A DNA stretch of 64,000 nucleotides from Gordonia alkanivorans NBRC 16433 (lineage in GTDB: Bacteria > Actinomycetota > Actinomycetes > Mycobacteriales > Mycobacteriaceae), in the NCBI RefSeq assembly GCF_000225505.1, contig NZ_BACI01000045.1, positions 1 to 64,000 on the forward strand, read 5' to 3'. Below, piece after piece: positions 15,960-24,298 of this stretch (positions are counted from its first letter, which is position 1; every line of letters begins with the position of its first letter). Position numbers and translations under genes: made by a program. The notes beneath the pieces are model-generated. The model saw nothing but the letters and a program-made list of their open reading frames with translations. It was not told the DNA's origin and searched no databases.

Positions 15960-17170
15960 TTCGCACCCGCCGCAGCCTGTGCCTTCTTCGCGCGGCCGAC
16001 AGCGCGGCGAGCGATGGCCCACCGATGGACCTCGGACGGGCCGTCGTAGACGCGGAACGGGCGGAGTTCCTGCGACAGTCGCGCGATCGGCAGGTCGGCG
16101 GAGACACCGAGTCCGCCGCACATCTGGATGCTGCGATCGGCGATCCGCGAATACGCCTCACCGGCAAAAGTCTTGGCGATCGACGTCTCGTCGGAGGCGT
16201 GGTTGCCCAGGTCCAGTTCGTGACATGCCTTGAGCAGCAACGCCCGCGAGGCGGCCAGGTCGATCTCGTTGTCGGCGATCATCTGCTGGATCATGCCGAG
16301 GTCACCGAGTCGGCCACCGAATCCCTCACGGCGCGAGACGTAGTCGACGGCGACGTCGTGACAGCGCTTGGCGGCGCCGAGCCAGCGCATGACGTGGGTC
16401 ATGCGGGCCGGGCCGAGGCGGACCTGCGCGTAGCGGTAGCCCTCGTCGACCTCGCCCAGGATGTCCTCGTCGGGGACGAAGACGTCGTCGAACGTGACCT
16501 CGCAGTGTCCGCCGATCATCGCCTTGTCGATGGTGTTGATGTGACGGCCGACGGTGATTCCCGCGGTGCCGGCCGGAGCCAGGAACATCGTGGCGCCGCC
16601 GCGATCACCCGGCGACCCCGCGGTGCGGGCCATGATGATGAAGAAGCCCGCACCCTCGGCACCGGTGATGAAGTGCTTCTCGCCGTTGATCTTCCAGCCG
16701 CCGTCGACGCGGACCGCCTGCGTGCGCAGCGCATTGGGGTCCGAGCCCGCGCCCGGTGCCGGTTCGGTCATCGCGAAGGCCGAACGAACCTCACCCGTGG
16801 CGAGCGGGGCCAGGTACTTGTGGCGCTGTTCCTCGCTGGCGATGCGCTCGAGCATGTGGATGTTGCCCTCGTCGGGTGCACCGATGTGCAGCGCGACGGG
16901 GCCGAAGGTGGAGTAGCCGGCTGCCTCGAAAACCGGTGCGCGATCGGCCATGTCGAGTCCGTGTCCGCCGAACTCGACCGGTGCGTGCGGCGCGAAGATG
17001 CCCTCCGCCTTGGCCTTTGCGTTCATCTCGCGACGGAGGTCGTCGCCGCCGGCCGCGGTGATGTCGCCACCGTTCGCGTCCTCGAGCGGCAACACGTAGT
17101 CGCGGACGAAGCGTTCGGTCTTCTCGACCAGCTCGACCACCGCGGGATCGTGGCGCAGGTCTATGGGCAT
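15956..17170 (-). CDS. Acyl-CoA dehydrogenase
   Basis: A 404-residue flavoenzyme with the three ACAD domains: helical N-domain (about 1-130), beta middle with FAMTEPAPGAGSDP (about 138-151), and the helical C-domain ending in QMCGGLGVSADLPIAR. ATG 17170 follows AAAGGAG, an excellent site, so upstream codons are excluded. The partner kinase suggests a hydroxy-acyl substrate like ACAD10/11 rather than ordinary beta-oxidation. A palindrome at 17217-17232 may be its operator. Confidence 0.9.
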   Translation of the reverse strand: MPIDLRHDPAVVELVEKTERFVRDYVLPLEDANGGDITAAGGDDLRREMNAKAKAEGIFAPHAPVEFGGHGLDMADRAPVFEAAGYSTFGPVALHIGAPDEGNIHMLERIASEEQRHKYLAPLATGEVRSAFAMTEPAPGAGSDPNALRTQAVRVDGGWKINGEKHFITGAEGAGFFIIMARTAGSPGDRGGATMFLAPAGTAGITVGRHINTIDKAMIGGHCEVTFDDVFVPDEDILGEVDEGYRYAQVRLGPARMTHVMRWLGAAKRCHDVAVDYVSRREGFGGRLGDLGMIQQMIADNEIDLAASRALLLKACHELDLGNHASDETSIAKTFAGEAYSRIADRSIQMCGGLGVSADLPIARLSQELRPFRVYDGPSEVHRWAIARRAVGRAKKAQAAAGAK

Positions 17171-17216
17171 CGTGACTCCTTTGGCTGGACCGACGGGAAA
17201 CTCACCCCGACGCCGA

Positions 17217-17232
17217 CCGAGCGATCGTTCGG
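17217..17232. promoter_or_regulatory. Candidate TetR operator upstream of acyl-CoA dehydrogenase
   Basis: CCGAGCGATCGTTCGG is a 16-base palindrome with one mismatched pair, 47 bases upstream of the dehydrogenase ATG and 62 bases from the stop of the TetR gene at 17295. It could be the site for that regulator. Confidence 0.45.
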
Positions 17233-17294
17233 CCGTCCATACCTTGCCAGGCGATGCGATCCCGGTCAAGGCTGACCGGGTGAAATCCGTGCCC

Positions 17295-17981
17295 TCAGTT
17301 GGTGCGGTAACCGACGAGGGCGCGGGCGAGCTGGAGGTTCCGGGAGATCAGCTCGTCCGGCCCCAGCAGACCGTCGAGCTTGAACCAGGTCGAGACCCCG
17401 ACACACATCGTCGCCACCGCCCGGGCCGCATCCTTCGGATACTCGGTGGTGAAGTCGCCCGCCTCCACGCCGGCGAAGACGATCTCGTCGACCATCCGCT
17501 GTTGACGGTCGCGGTGACCGATGTACTTCGGCCGGTAGTCGTCGTCGAGACTCCGAATCTCCGTGGACCCGACGAAGGCCTGTTCGCGGCGGTACATGTG
17601 GAACCGCAGCAGGGATTCGACGACCGCGTCGAACTGCTTCACCGGTTCCGGGCCGGCCTCGAGGATCGCCGCCTCCGAACGGGCCAGCAGGTCGGTCATC
17701 GTGCGCTCGAGCAGGCCCTGCAACAGGGACTGCTTCGACGGGTAGTGGTGGTACAGCCCGGGCACCGAGAGGTTGGCCCGCGCGGCGATCTCACGCACCG
17801 ACGTGCCGTGGTAGCCCTGCTCGGCGAACGCCTCGAGGGCTGCGGCCAACGGGATCGGGAGCTCGGGCTCGCCGTAGTCACGCCAGGCGCCGAGAGGTTG
17901 CTTCGCCGGTCGTACGTCGGTTTCGCCGGTTCCGCTGCTCATGGGATCGACCATATCTGCCCGTGGAGCACTACTCACCAT
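17295..17981 (-). CDS. TetR family regulator
   Basis: A protein of up to 228 residues with the TetR DNA-binding domain (about 45-95: FAEQGYHGTSVREIAARANLS, then LYHHYPSKQSL) and a helical ligand domain. ATG 17981 overlaps the stop of the next TetR gene by 11 bases; ATG 17954 and 17942 are alternatives and no start has a clear ribosome site. It lies upstream of the acyl-CoA dehydrogenase cluster on the same strand and probably senses an acyl-CoA. Confidence 0.85.
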   Translation of the reverse strand: MVSSAPRADMVDPMSSGTGETDVRPAKQPLGAWRDYGEPELPIPLAAALEAFAEQGYHGTSVREIAARANLSVPGLYHHYPSKQSLLQGLLERTMTDLLARSEAAILEAGPEPVKQFDAVVESLLRFHMYRREQAFVGSTEIRSLDDDYRPKYIGHRDRQQRMVDEIVFAGVEAGDFTTEYPKDAARAVATMCVGVSTWFKLDGLLGPDELISRNLQLARALVGYRTN

Positions 17982-18675
17982 CGGCGCTGCCGTGGGACAG
18001 GCTCTTCTCCAGGATCTCCGCCGGGGACACGAGCAACGCGACGCTGAGGTCGACGACGTCGGACTGGGAGAGCTCGACGTCTCCCTCGAGCCACGCCGCG
18101 AGCAGTCGGCTCAGCCCACCGACCTGGTAGTGCGCCACGCCGGTGGCCTGGGCGGGGCCGACATGAACGTCGAGGATCGACGAGGTGCTCTGCAGTGTCA
18201 GACCGGCGAAGAGGGCGGTGGACTCCATCCGCTTCGCGGCGATCACCGGGCTCAGCAGTGCCTGTGAGAACAGCAGTCGGCCTTTGCGTCGATCCCGGTC
18301 GATGAGGTCGACGATGGCGGCAACCGCTCCCGACACTTTGGAGCGCATGGTCGCGCCCTCGGAGAACGCCGCCAGACCCGAGTGGGTGATCTCCTCGATG
18401 ACCTCGTCGTACACCACACCGACGAGCTGATCGACCGACTCGAAGCTCTCGTAGAAATACCGTGCGGTCAGCCCGGCCCGCCGGCAGACGCCGCGCACCG
18501 TGACTGCCTCCGCGTCATCGGCTCCGAGCAGGTCGAGGGCTGCGTCGATCAGCGATGCGCGGCGTCGCGCGACCCGGGTATCGCCACCCTCGCCGCCGTA
18601 TGCGCGAAGGGAAGCAGCCGAATCCGACGCAGCCGCATCAGACCCGGTTTCCGGGGTCGAAGGTCCTCTTCCCAT
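17971..18675 (-). CDS. TetR family regulator
   Basis: A 234-residue TetR protein. After a Ser/Ala-rich tail (1-35) comes the HTH (about 40-85: VTVRGVCRRAGLTARYFYESF) and a ligand domain. It is divergent from the MpaB gene with an 83-base gap that contains a GGAAAC/GTTTCC dyad, so it likely represses that oxygenase and itself. Its stop overlaps the second TetR gene. Confidence 0.85.
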   Translation of the reverse strand: MGRGPSTPETGSDAAASDSAASLRAYGGEGGDTRVARRRASLIDAALDLLGADDAEAVTVRGVCRRAGLTARYFYESFESVDQLVGVVYDEVIEEITHSGLAAFSEGATMRSKVSGAVAAIVDLIDRDRRKGRLLFSQALLSPVIAAKRMESTALFAGLTLQSTSSILDVHVGPAQATGVAHYQVGGLSRLLAAWLEGDVELSQSDVVDLSVALLVSPAEILEKSLSHGSADGE

Positions 18676-18718
18676 GGTTCCTATCTTGACACCCCGGTAA
18701 GTTCATGTTTTATAAACG

Positions 18719-18734
18719 GGAAACAAACGTTTCC
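18719..18734. promoter_or_regulatory. Inverted repeat in TetR/mpaB divergent region
   Basis: GGAAAC (18719-18724) and GTTTCC (18729-18734) form a dyad with four bases between, 25 bases upstream of the MpaB start codon. It fits a TetR operator controlling both divergent genes. Confidence 0.5.
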
Positions 18735-18758
18735 TAAATCGACCAGGAGGGGTGTTCG

Positions 18759-19715
18759 ATGGCAACGGAGCCTATCACCAGTGGAAGTTCGGCCCTGTCG
18801 CCGCAAACGCCGGGGGACGTGACGCCGGAGATCGCGGACTTCCTCGCGGCGGAGAAGCCAGACACCGAGTTCCTCCCGTCGACCGCACGCATGTCCCGCG
18901 CCGAGCTCGACGCGCTGCCCTCCGCGCAGGATCTCGACCCCCTGGGCATCGGCGTCATCGCCGGCGCGGCGAACGTCATCATGCAGCTGAGCCTGCCCGC
19001 GGTCGGTTACGGCGTCTACGAGAGCCGCGTCGATTCGGGCAACCTGTTCAAGCATCCACTCAAGCGGGGTCGCACCACGCTGAGCTACCTCGCGGTTGCG
19101 GGTCTGGGCAGCGCCAAGGACCGCAAGGCCTACCGCAAGGCGATCGGCAAGGCCCACGCGCAGGTCCGCTCGACCGCCGACAGCCCGGTGAAGTACAACG
19201 CCTTCGACCCGAAACTACAGCTCTGGGTCGCGGCCTGCCTGTACCGCGGGACCGAGGACGTCCACCGGATCTTCGGCGGGGTGACCGAGGTGACCGACGA
19301 GTTCTACCAGGCCGGCGCCGTGCTGGGTACCACGCTGCAGGTGCCGCGGGAAGCCTGGCCGGCCGACCGCGAGGCCTTCGAGGAGTACTGGAACTCGACC
19401 GTCGAGACGCTCGAGATCGACCCGGTCATCCGTGGGTACCTGCTGCAGATCGCCCGTGCCGAGTTCCTGGGTCCGGTCGTCGCCAAGCTGCTGGGCTGGT
19501 ACTTCGAGATCTTGGCGATCGGCTTCCTGCCGGACAACTTCCGCCGCAAGATGGACGTCCGTCTGTCGCCGTGGCAGGAGCTGTTCTTCGCCAAGCACAA
19601 CGCCGTTCTGCGCGCGATCATCACCCGCGCACCCAAGCCGGTCCGCAGCTTCCCGTTCAACGTCCTGCTCGCCGACGTCCGCTGGCGGATGCGCACCGGT
19701 CGGCCCCTGGTCTGA
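18759..19715 (+). CDS. Oxygenase MpaB family protein (DUF2236)
   Basis: A 318-residue protein of the MpaB/latex-clearing (DUF2236) family of haem-b proteins that oxidise hydrophobic substrates. It has the family pattern: an Arg/Gly segment early (SRVDSGNLFKHPLKR), a central helix (AACLYRGTEDVHRIF) and EAFEEYW. ATG 18759 follows AGGAGGGG. It has no signal peptide. The divergent TetR and dyad suggest inducible expression; the substrate is unknown. Confidence 0.78.
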   Translation: MATEPITSGSSALSPQTPGDVTPEIADFLAAEKPDTEFLPSTARMSRAELDALPSAQDLDPLGIGVIAGAANVIMQLSLPAVGYGVYESRVDSGNLFKHPLKRGRTTLSYLAVAGLGSAKDRKAYRKAIGKAHAQVRSTADSPVKYNAFDPKLQLWVAACLYRGTEDVHRIFGGVTEVTDEFYQAGAVLGTTLQVPREAWPADREAFEEYWNSTVETLEIDPVIRGYLLQIARAEFLGPVVAKLLGWYFEILAIGFLPDNFRRKMDVRLSPWQELFFAKHNAVLRAIITRAPKPVRSFPFNVLLADVRWRMRTGRPLV

Positions 19716-19736
19716 GCCTTCTGTCCCGGTTGGGGG

Positions 19737-19773
19737 AAGCCCGTCCCGCTCATCTCGAGCGGGGCGGGCTTTT
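19737..19773 (+). terminator. Intrinsic terminator after MpaB gene
   Basis: AAGCCCGTCCCGCTC (19737-19751) pairs with GAGCGGGGCGGGCTT (19757-19771) with one mismatch or bulge, followed by TTTT. It also faces the convergent FMN oxidase, whose stop is a few bases further on. Confidence 0.85.
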
Positions 19774-19777
19774 CGGT

Positions 19778-21058
19778 TCAGACCCTCCGCAATGCCTCGC
19801 GATCGAGAGCGGTGGCATCGGTGTGACCGGCCAGGCCGAGGGTGAGGTCGAGTTCGGCGATGATGTCGGCCACCGCATCCCGGGCGCCGTCGGCACCGGC
19901 GAGCGCCAACCCGTACATGTGTGGTCGGCCGATGCATGCGGCGTCGGCGCCCAGCGCCAGTGCCTTGAACACGTCTGAGCCGGTGTAGATCCCGGAGTCG
20001 ACGAGCACCTTGATCCGACCGTCGACCGCGGGTGCGATCTCGTCGAGGGCGTCGATCGTGCTGATCGCGCCGTCGATCTGACGTCCGCCGTGGTTGGACA
20101 CGATGATGCCGTCGACCCCGGCGTCGACGGCGCGACGGGCGTCGTCGGGATGCAGCACGCCCTTGAGGACGATCGGCAACGACGTGCGTTCGCGCAGGCC
20201 GGCGAGGTCGTCCCAGTTCAGCGACGGGCGCGAGTAGATGTCGAGGAAGGTCTGAACAGCGGCCCGCGGCTGGGGCGACGTGAGGTTCGAGAGGAAGCGT
20301 CCGGGTGCGTTGCGCGTGATCGAGATCAGGGTCGCGATGGCGCCGAGCGAGATCTCCGGCCGCTCCTCGGCGGCGGTGCGCAGCCGATCGGCGACGATGT
20401 CGACGAAGCGCCGATCGGAGGTGTACTGCGCGATCCCCTCGCCCCGCGCGAACGGCAGCGATCCCAGGTTCAGATCCTGTGGCCGCCAGCCGAGCATCGT
20501 GGTGTCGAGGGTGACGACCACCGCGTCGGCGCTGATGGCCGCCGCGAGGGCGAGCAGACTGTCGACCAGGTCATCGTCGGTGGACCAGTACAGCTGGAAC
20601 CAGCGGGGAGCTCCCGGGGTCACGCCGTCCATCTCGGCCGCCACGGTTTCCATCGGCACGCTCGCCTGGTTCGAAAAGATGTAGGGCACACCGAGCTCCG
20701 CGGCGGCATGACCGATCAGACGGTCCGCATCGGGAGCGGCGAGCGAGCCCGCACCCACGGGCGCAAACAGCACGGGCGCCGGGATGCGACGTCCGAACAG
20801 CTCCACCTCGAGGTTCCGCGCGGAGACGTCGCGGAGAATACGTGGCACGATCGCCCAGCGGTCCAGGGCCTGCCGGTTGGCCGCCATCGTCCGACCCTCA
20901 CCGGCGCCTCCGCCGATGTACGCCCACGCGCGAGCCGACATCGACCGCTTGGCACGGCGTTCGAGTTCCGCGAAATCCGTTGGTACGCGGGGCTTTCGCC
21001 GATGGACACCAGCGGTGTAGATGTCGTTCTGCCGCGCTCGCCCGTATCCCGTGGTCAT
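19778..21058 (-). CDS. FMN-dependent alpha-hydroxy-acid dehydrogenase/oxidase
   Basis: A 426-residue TIM-barrel flavoprotein of the lactate/glycolate/mandelate oxidase family. Visible are AYIGGGAGEG (about 46-55), the FMN phosphate region and the catalytic SNHGGRQIDG (about 310-319, His base and substrate-binding Arg). The start at ATG 21058 removes an eight-residue extension. It converts an L-2-hydroxy acid to the keto acid; the exact substrate is not readable. It stands alone, convergent to the MpaB gene. Confidence 0.88.
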   Translation of the reverse strand: MTTGYGRARQNDIYTAGVHRRKPRVPTDFAELERRAKRSMSARAWAYIGGGAGEGRTMAANRQALDRWAIVPRILRDVSARNLEVELFGRRIPAPVLFAPVGAGSLAAPDADRLIGHAAAELGVPYIFSNQASVPMETVAAEMDGVTPGAPRWFQLYWSTDDDLVDSLLALAAAISADAVVVTLDTTMLGWRPQDLNLGSLPFARGEGIAQYTSDRRFVDIVADRLRTAAEERPEISLGAIATLISITRNAPGRFLSNLTSPQPRAAVQTFLDIYSRPSLNWDDLAGLRERTSLPIVLKGVLHPDDARRAVDAGVDGIIVSNHGGRQIDGAISTIDALDEIAPAVDGRIKVLVDSGIYTGSDVFKALALGADAACIGRPHMYGLALAGADGARDAVADIIAELDLTLGLAGHTDATALDREALRRV

Positions 21059-21115
21059 GGGAGCCGATCGTAACGTCGGCATCGCAGGCCCCGGGGAGGA
21101 TTCCCGGGCCGGGTG

Positions 21116-21409
21116 TCAGCGCGTGGCGACAGCGGTCGCGCCGGCCGCGGCGACCGTCACGACGCCGACCGCCGGCCAGGCGCCGATCTTCTTCGCGAGC
21201 GGATGCGAACCGCCGAATGCCGCCAGATATCCGGCCAACAACCCACCGGCCACCGCCGGACCCTGCTTGACCGCCCACTGCCGGGTACACCAGGCACCCG
21301 CCGCCGCGAGGACCACCCCGCCGAACTCTCGTCGACCGCTGTAGCGGGCCGCCGCGAAGCCGCCGACCAGACCCACAGCCACCACGGGCACCGTTGCATC
21401 CACTGCCAT
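21116..21409 (-). CDS. Small Ala/Gly-rich membrane protein
   Basis: A 97-residue protein beginning MAVDATVPVVAVGL with two to three hydrophobic segments (about 5-20, 28-40 and 75-95) linked by basic loops. ATG 21409 is chosen because upstream codons overlap the divergent promoter region of crtE. I do not recognise the family. Its position next to crtE may be chance. Confidence 0.55.
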   Translation of the reverse strand: MAVDATVPVVAVGLVGGFAAARYSGRREFGGVVLAAAGAWCTRQWAVKQGPAVAGGLLAGYLAAFGGSHPLAKKIGAWPAVGVVTVAAAGATAVATR

Positions 21410-21522
21410 ACGACCCAACCTACCGCCATCTGAGCGCCCCTCACCCATCCGACGGGTGTCACGGCACCGAAGACCGGGTACCCGCAACCCCGCGCCGACC
21501 CCGCACCCCGAAGGGCCTCGCC

Positions 21523-22665
21523 ATGACACAGACCGCCGAGATGACCGACTCATCCCTCCCCCACCGGCCTGTCCTCGACACGAACTCCGGTCTCCGCGCG
21601 ATCGACGACGCGACGACCGACCTCGAACTCGTCGAGGAGGTGCTGACTGCACATTTCCGTCGCCACGCCCTGACGCTGCACAAAGTGGGTGCCGAACTCA
21701 CTCCGGCGGCGGACGCGATCGCTGCCCGCATCGGCGGCGGCAAACGCCTGCGCGCCGCATTCTGCCTGTGGGGAGCGCGCGGCGCAGCTCGTGGACAGGC
21801 GGTCCCCGGTGTCGTCGAGCTGGCGTCCGCGATCGAGCTGTTCCACTTCGCCGCCCTGGTCCACGACGACGTGATGGACGACTCCGACACGCGCCGCGGC
21901 CTGCCTACCATCCACCGCCTCTTCGCCGACACCCACCGTGCCCTCGAGCGCCGGGGAGATTCGGACACCTGGGGTACCGCGGTCGCCATCCTCGTCGGCG
22001 ACATGTGCCTGTCGTGGTCGGACGACCTGGTCGCCGCGGCGGTCGACACCGTCGGCCGCGACACCCGCCAGGCCGTCCGCGAGACCTGGACCGAGATGCG
22101 CGACGAGGCATACGCGGGGCAGTTCCTGGACATGCTCAGCCAGACCGAGGATCACACCGACCCCGACCGTACCGAGCGCGTCCTCCGCTACAAGAGCGCC
22201 CGCTACAGCATCGGCCAGCCGCTTCGGCTCGGTGGCACTCTCGCCGGAGCCGACGCCGCCCTCCTCGCCGACTACGACCGCATCGGGCTCAGCGCCGGCG
22301 AGGCGTTCCAGCTGCGCGACGACATCCTCGGCGTCTTCGGCGACGAGAAGGTCACCGGTAAGCCGGCGATCGACGATATCCGCGAGGGCAAACGCACCAT
22401 GCTGATGGCGCTGGCCGAGGAATCCGCGACGTGGACCGAACGGCGGATCATCGCCAACTGCCTCGGCAACCCGGACCTCGACGCCGCCGGCGCCGCACAG
22501 ATGCGTGGCGTCGTGGAATCCACCGGCGCACTCGAACGCGTCGAACAGCGCATCGTCGAACTCGCCGAGGACGCACTCGGTGTCGTCGCGGACGCATCGG
22601 TGGACGAGCAGACCCGTCAGGCCCTGACCACCCTCGTCGAACGTTGTGTGTGGCGCCGCTCATGA
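21523..22665 (+). CDS. crtE: Geranylgeranyl diphosphate synthase
   Basis: A 380-residue trans-prenyl synthase. The first Asp-rich motif is DDVMDD (about 118-123) and the second is in FQLRDDILGVFGD (about 265-277). It makes C20 GGPP for carotenoids. ATG 21523 follows GAAGGG. Its stop overlaps the next gene by ATGA, starting a five-gene coupled arm (crtE, CrtA-like, cruF, GT2, crtI-like). Longer-chain prenyl products cannot be excluded, but the operon makes CrtE most likely. Confidence 0.9.
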   Translation: MTQTAEMTDSSLPHRPVLDTNSGLRAIDDATTDLELVEEVLTAHFRRHALTLHKVGAELTPAADAIAARIGGGKRLRAAFCLWGARGAARGQAVPGVVELASAIELFHFAALVHDDVMDDSDTRRGLPTIHRLFADTHRALERRGDSDTWGTAVAILVGDMCLSWSDDLVAAAVDTVGRDTRQAVRETWTEMRDEAYAGQFLDMLSQTEDHTDPDRTERVLRYKSARYSIGQPLRLGGTLAGADAALLADYDRIGLSAGEAFQLRDDILGVFGDEKVTGKPAIDDIREGKRTMLMALAEESATWTERRIIANCLGNPDLDAAGAAQMRGVVESTGALERVEQRIVELAEDALGVVADASVDEQTRQALTTLVERCVWRRS

Positions 22666-23375
22666 CCTCACGTGCTGTCCCGACGGTCGAGCTGCGCATC
22701 TGGGGCGTCGACCGGGTGATGCCCGCGCTCGGCCGGATGGCGTCGGGTCGGCGTGCGTTGCGCGCCACCCCCGGACTCCGGTTCGCCAAACTGCTCGGCA
22801 CCGGCACCGCACAGACCTTCACGATGGAGAGCGCCGATCTGCGGCACTGGGCGGCGCTCACCGTCTGGCACGACGACGATGCGGCTCGCGCATCGTCGGA
22901 TTCGCGAGTGCTACGACGCTGGCAGGACTCGAGCACCGAGGAACTTCGCATCACGATGCGCCCGCTCCGATCGAAGGGACAATGGTCGCGGGTCGATCCG
23001 TTCGGCCACGAGAGCAAAGGTTCACCGGTTGACCGTGCACGAAACTGGACGGGTCCGGTCGCGGCACTCACCCGAGCCCGGCTCCGGCCGACGACGATGG
23101 CGTCGTTCTGGCGGGCGGTTCCGCCGGTGGCGTCGGAACTTGCCGGCGCGCAGGGCAATCGGCTCGCGCTCGGCGTCGGCGAGTTGCCGATCGGCGTCCA
23201 GGGAACCTTCTCGCTGTGGGACTCCACGCGTGACCTCACCGACTTCGCCTACCACTCGCCCGCACACAAGTCCGCCATCTCGCGCACCAAACCCGCCCGT
23301 TGGTACGCGGAGGAACTGTTCGCCCGGTTCGCCGTCCTCGACGTGACCGGGACCTACCAGGGAAGATCGGCATGA
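22662..23375 (+). CDS. CrtA-like carotenoid monooxygenase
   Basis: A 237-residue protein similar to spheroidene monooxygenase (CrtA) family members, which put a keto group at C-2 of psi-end carotenoids and are haem proteins. Supporting segments are RFAKLLGTGTAQTF (about 41-54) and WVDP-like RVDPFGHES, plus the late SLWDSTRDLTDFAY. ATGA overlaps join it to crtE before and cruF after, so it acts in the same pathway. The family call is from memory and should be taken as probable. Confidence 0.65.
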   Translation: MTSRAVPTVELRIWGVDRVMPALGRMASGRRALRATPGLRFAKLLGTGTAQTFTMESADLRHWAALTVWHDDDAARASSDSRVLRRWQDSSTEELRITMRPLRSKGQWSRVDPFGHESKGSPVDRARNWTGPVAALTRARLRPTTMASFWRAVPPVASELAGAQGNRLALGVGELPIGVQGTFSLWDSTRDLTDFAYHSPAHKSAISRTKPARWYAEELFARFAVLDVTGTYQGRSA

Positions 23376-24298
23376 GCACAACCAGACATCTGCCGCCCGG
23401 ATCACAAGGAGCGCAAGCGGGAGCATCATCGCTGCCTGAGGTGCGAGGAGCGCAAGCGACGAGCCTCGAAGGCCCGCCGCGCAGAGCATCCCACCGCCAC
23501 CACCTCATCCCGATCGCATGGGTTCTCCTCGCCGCGACCATCGGGGTCCAGATCGCATTTCCGCTGACCGGCGGTGGCACACTCCCGCTCACCGTCGCGA
23601 GCGTGGTGTTGCTGGCGTCGGCATCGGCCCTTCATCTCGCCGCCACGCGCGGGTTCGGGGCCGCGGTCGCGCTGGTCGTGATCGCCGGCGGCGGTGGACT
23701 TCTCGCCGAGGCGGTCGGCGTCAGCACCGGATTCCCCTTCGGCACATACGCATACACCGACGGCCTGGGGCTCAAGGTGCTCGGCGTCCCGGTTCTGGTG
23801 CCGCTGGCCTGGATCATGATGTCGTGGCCGGCGCTCGCCGTGACGCGGCGACTCGTCGGTGCCATGCGCTTGTCCGGCACACGGGCTCGCGTGGTGACCG
23901 CTTTCCTGGGGGCGTACGCGCTGACGGCCTGGGACGTCTTCCTCGATCCGCAGATGGTCGACCAGGGTCACTGGGTCTGGCAGTTCCCCGACCCGTCGCT
24001 GCCCGGGGTCGACGACATCCCGTTGACGAATTTCGCGGGCTGGCTCCTGGTCTCGTTCCTGATGATCGCCATCCTCGATCGGGTGATCGGTGCCGATGAT
24101 GCCGACGCCGCCGATGACGCGGTACCTGTCACCGCCTATCTGTGGACCTACTTCTCGTCGGTGATGGCGCATGCGGTGTTCTTCGGTCGCCCGACGGTCG
24201 CGCTGACCGGCGCGGTGGTGATGGGCGTCGTCGCGATCCCGCTGCTCGTCCTCGAGGTGCGGGCGCTCCGGTCCAGGAGACACGGTGCGAGCGTCTGA
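23372..24298 (+). CDS. cruF: CruF-type carotenoid 1,2-hydratase
   Basis: A 308-residue polytopic membrane protein of the CruF/bisanhydrobacterioruberin hydratase family (DUF422), with about seven to eight helices. The hallmark EAVGVSTGFPFGTYAYTD is at about 114-131 and DVFLDPQMV in the middle. It adds water to the psi end of the carotenoid. The first about 35 codons are unlike other CruF proteins and consist of a genomic palindromic repeat (23431-23475) read in frame. ATGA overlap at the 5' end; the 3' end overlaps the glycosyltransferase by 14 bases. Confidence 0.85.
   Translation: MSTTRHLPPGSQGAQAGASSLPEVRGAQATSLEGPPRRASHRHHLIPIAWVLLAATIGVQIAFPLTGGGTLPLTVASVVLLASASALHLAATRGFGAAVALVVIAGGGGLLAEAVGVSTGFPFGTYAYTDGLGLKVLGVPVLVPLAWIMMSWPALAVTRRLVGAMRLSGTRARVVTAFLGAYALTAWDVFLDPQMVDQGHWVWQFPDPSLPGVDDIPLTNFAGWLLVSFLMIAILDRVIGADDADAADDAVPVTAYLWTYFSSVMAHAVFFGRPTVALTGAVVMGVVAIPLLVLEVRALRSRRHGASV
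23431..23475 (+). repeat. Palindromic repeat copy inside cruF
   Basis: The DNA matches the repeat at 27000-27043 (CTGCCTGAGG..GCGAGGAGCG..AGCGACGAGCCTCGAAGG) apart from a few bases. It encodes roughly residues 21-35 of the CruF reading frame without breaking it. Confidence 0.8.
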
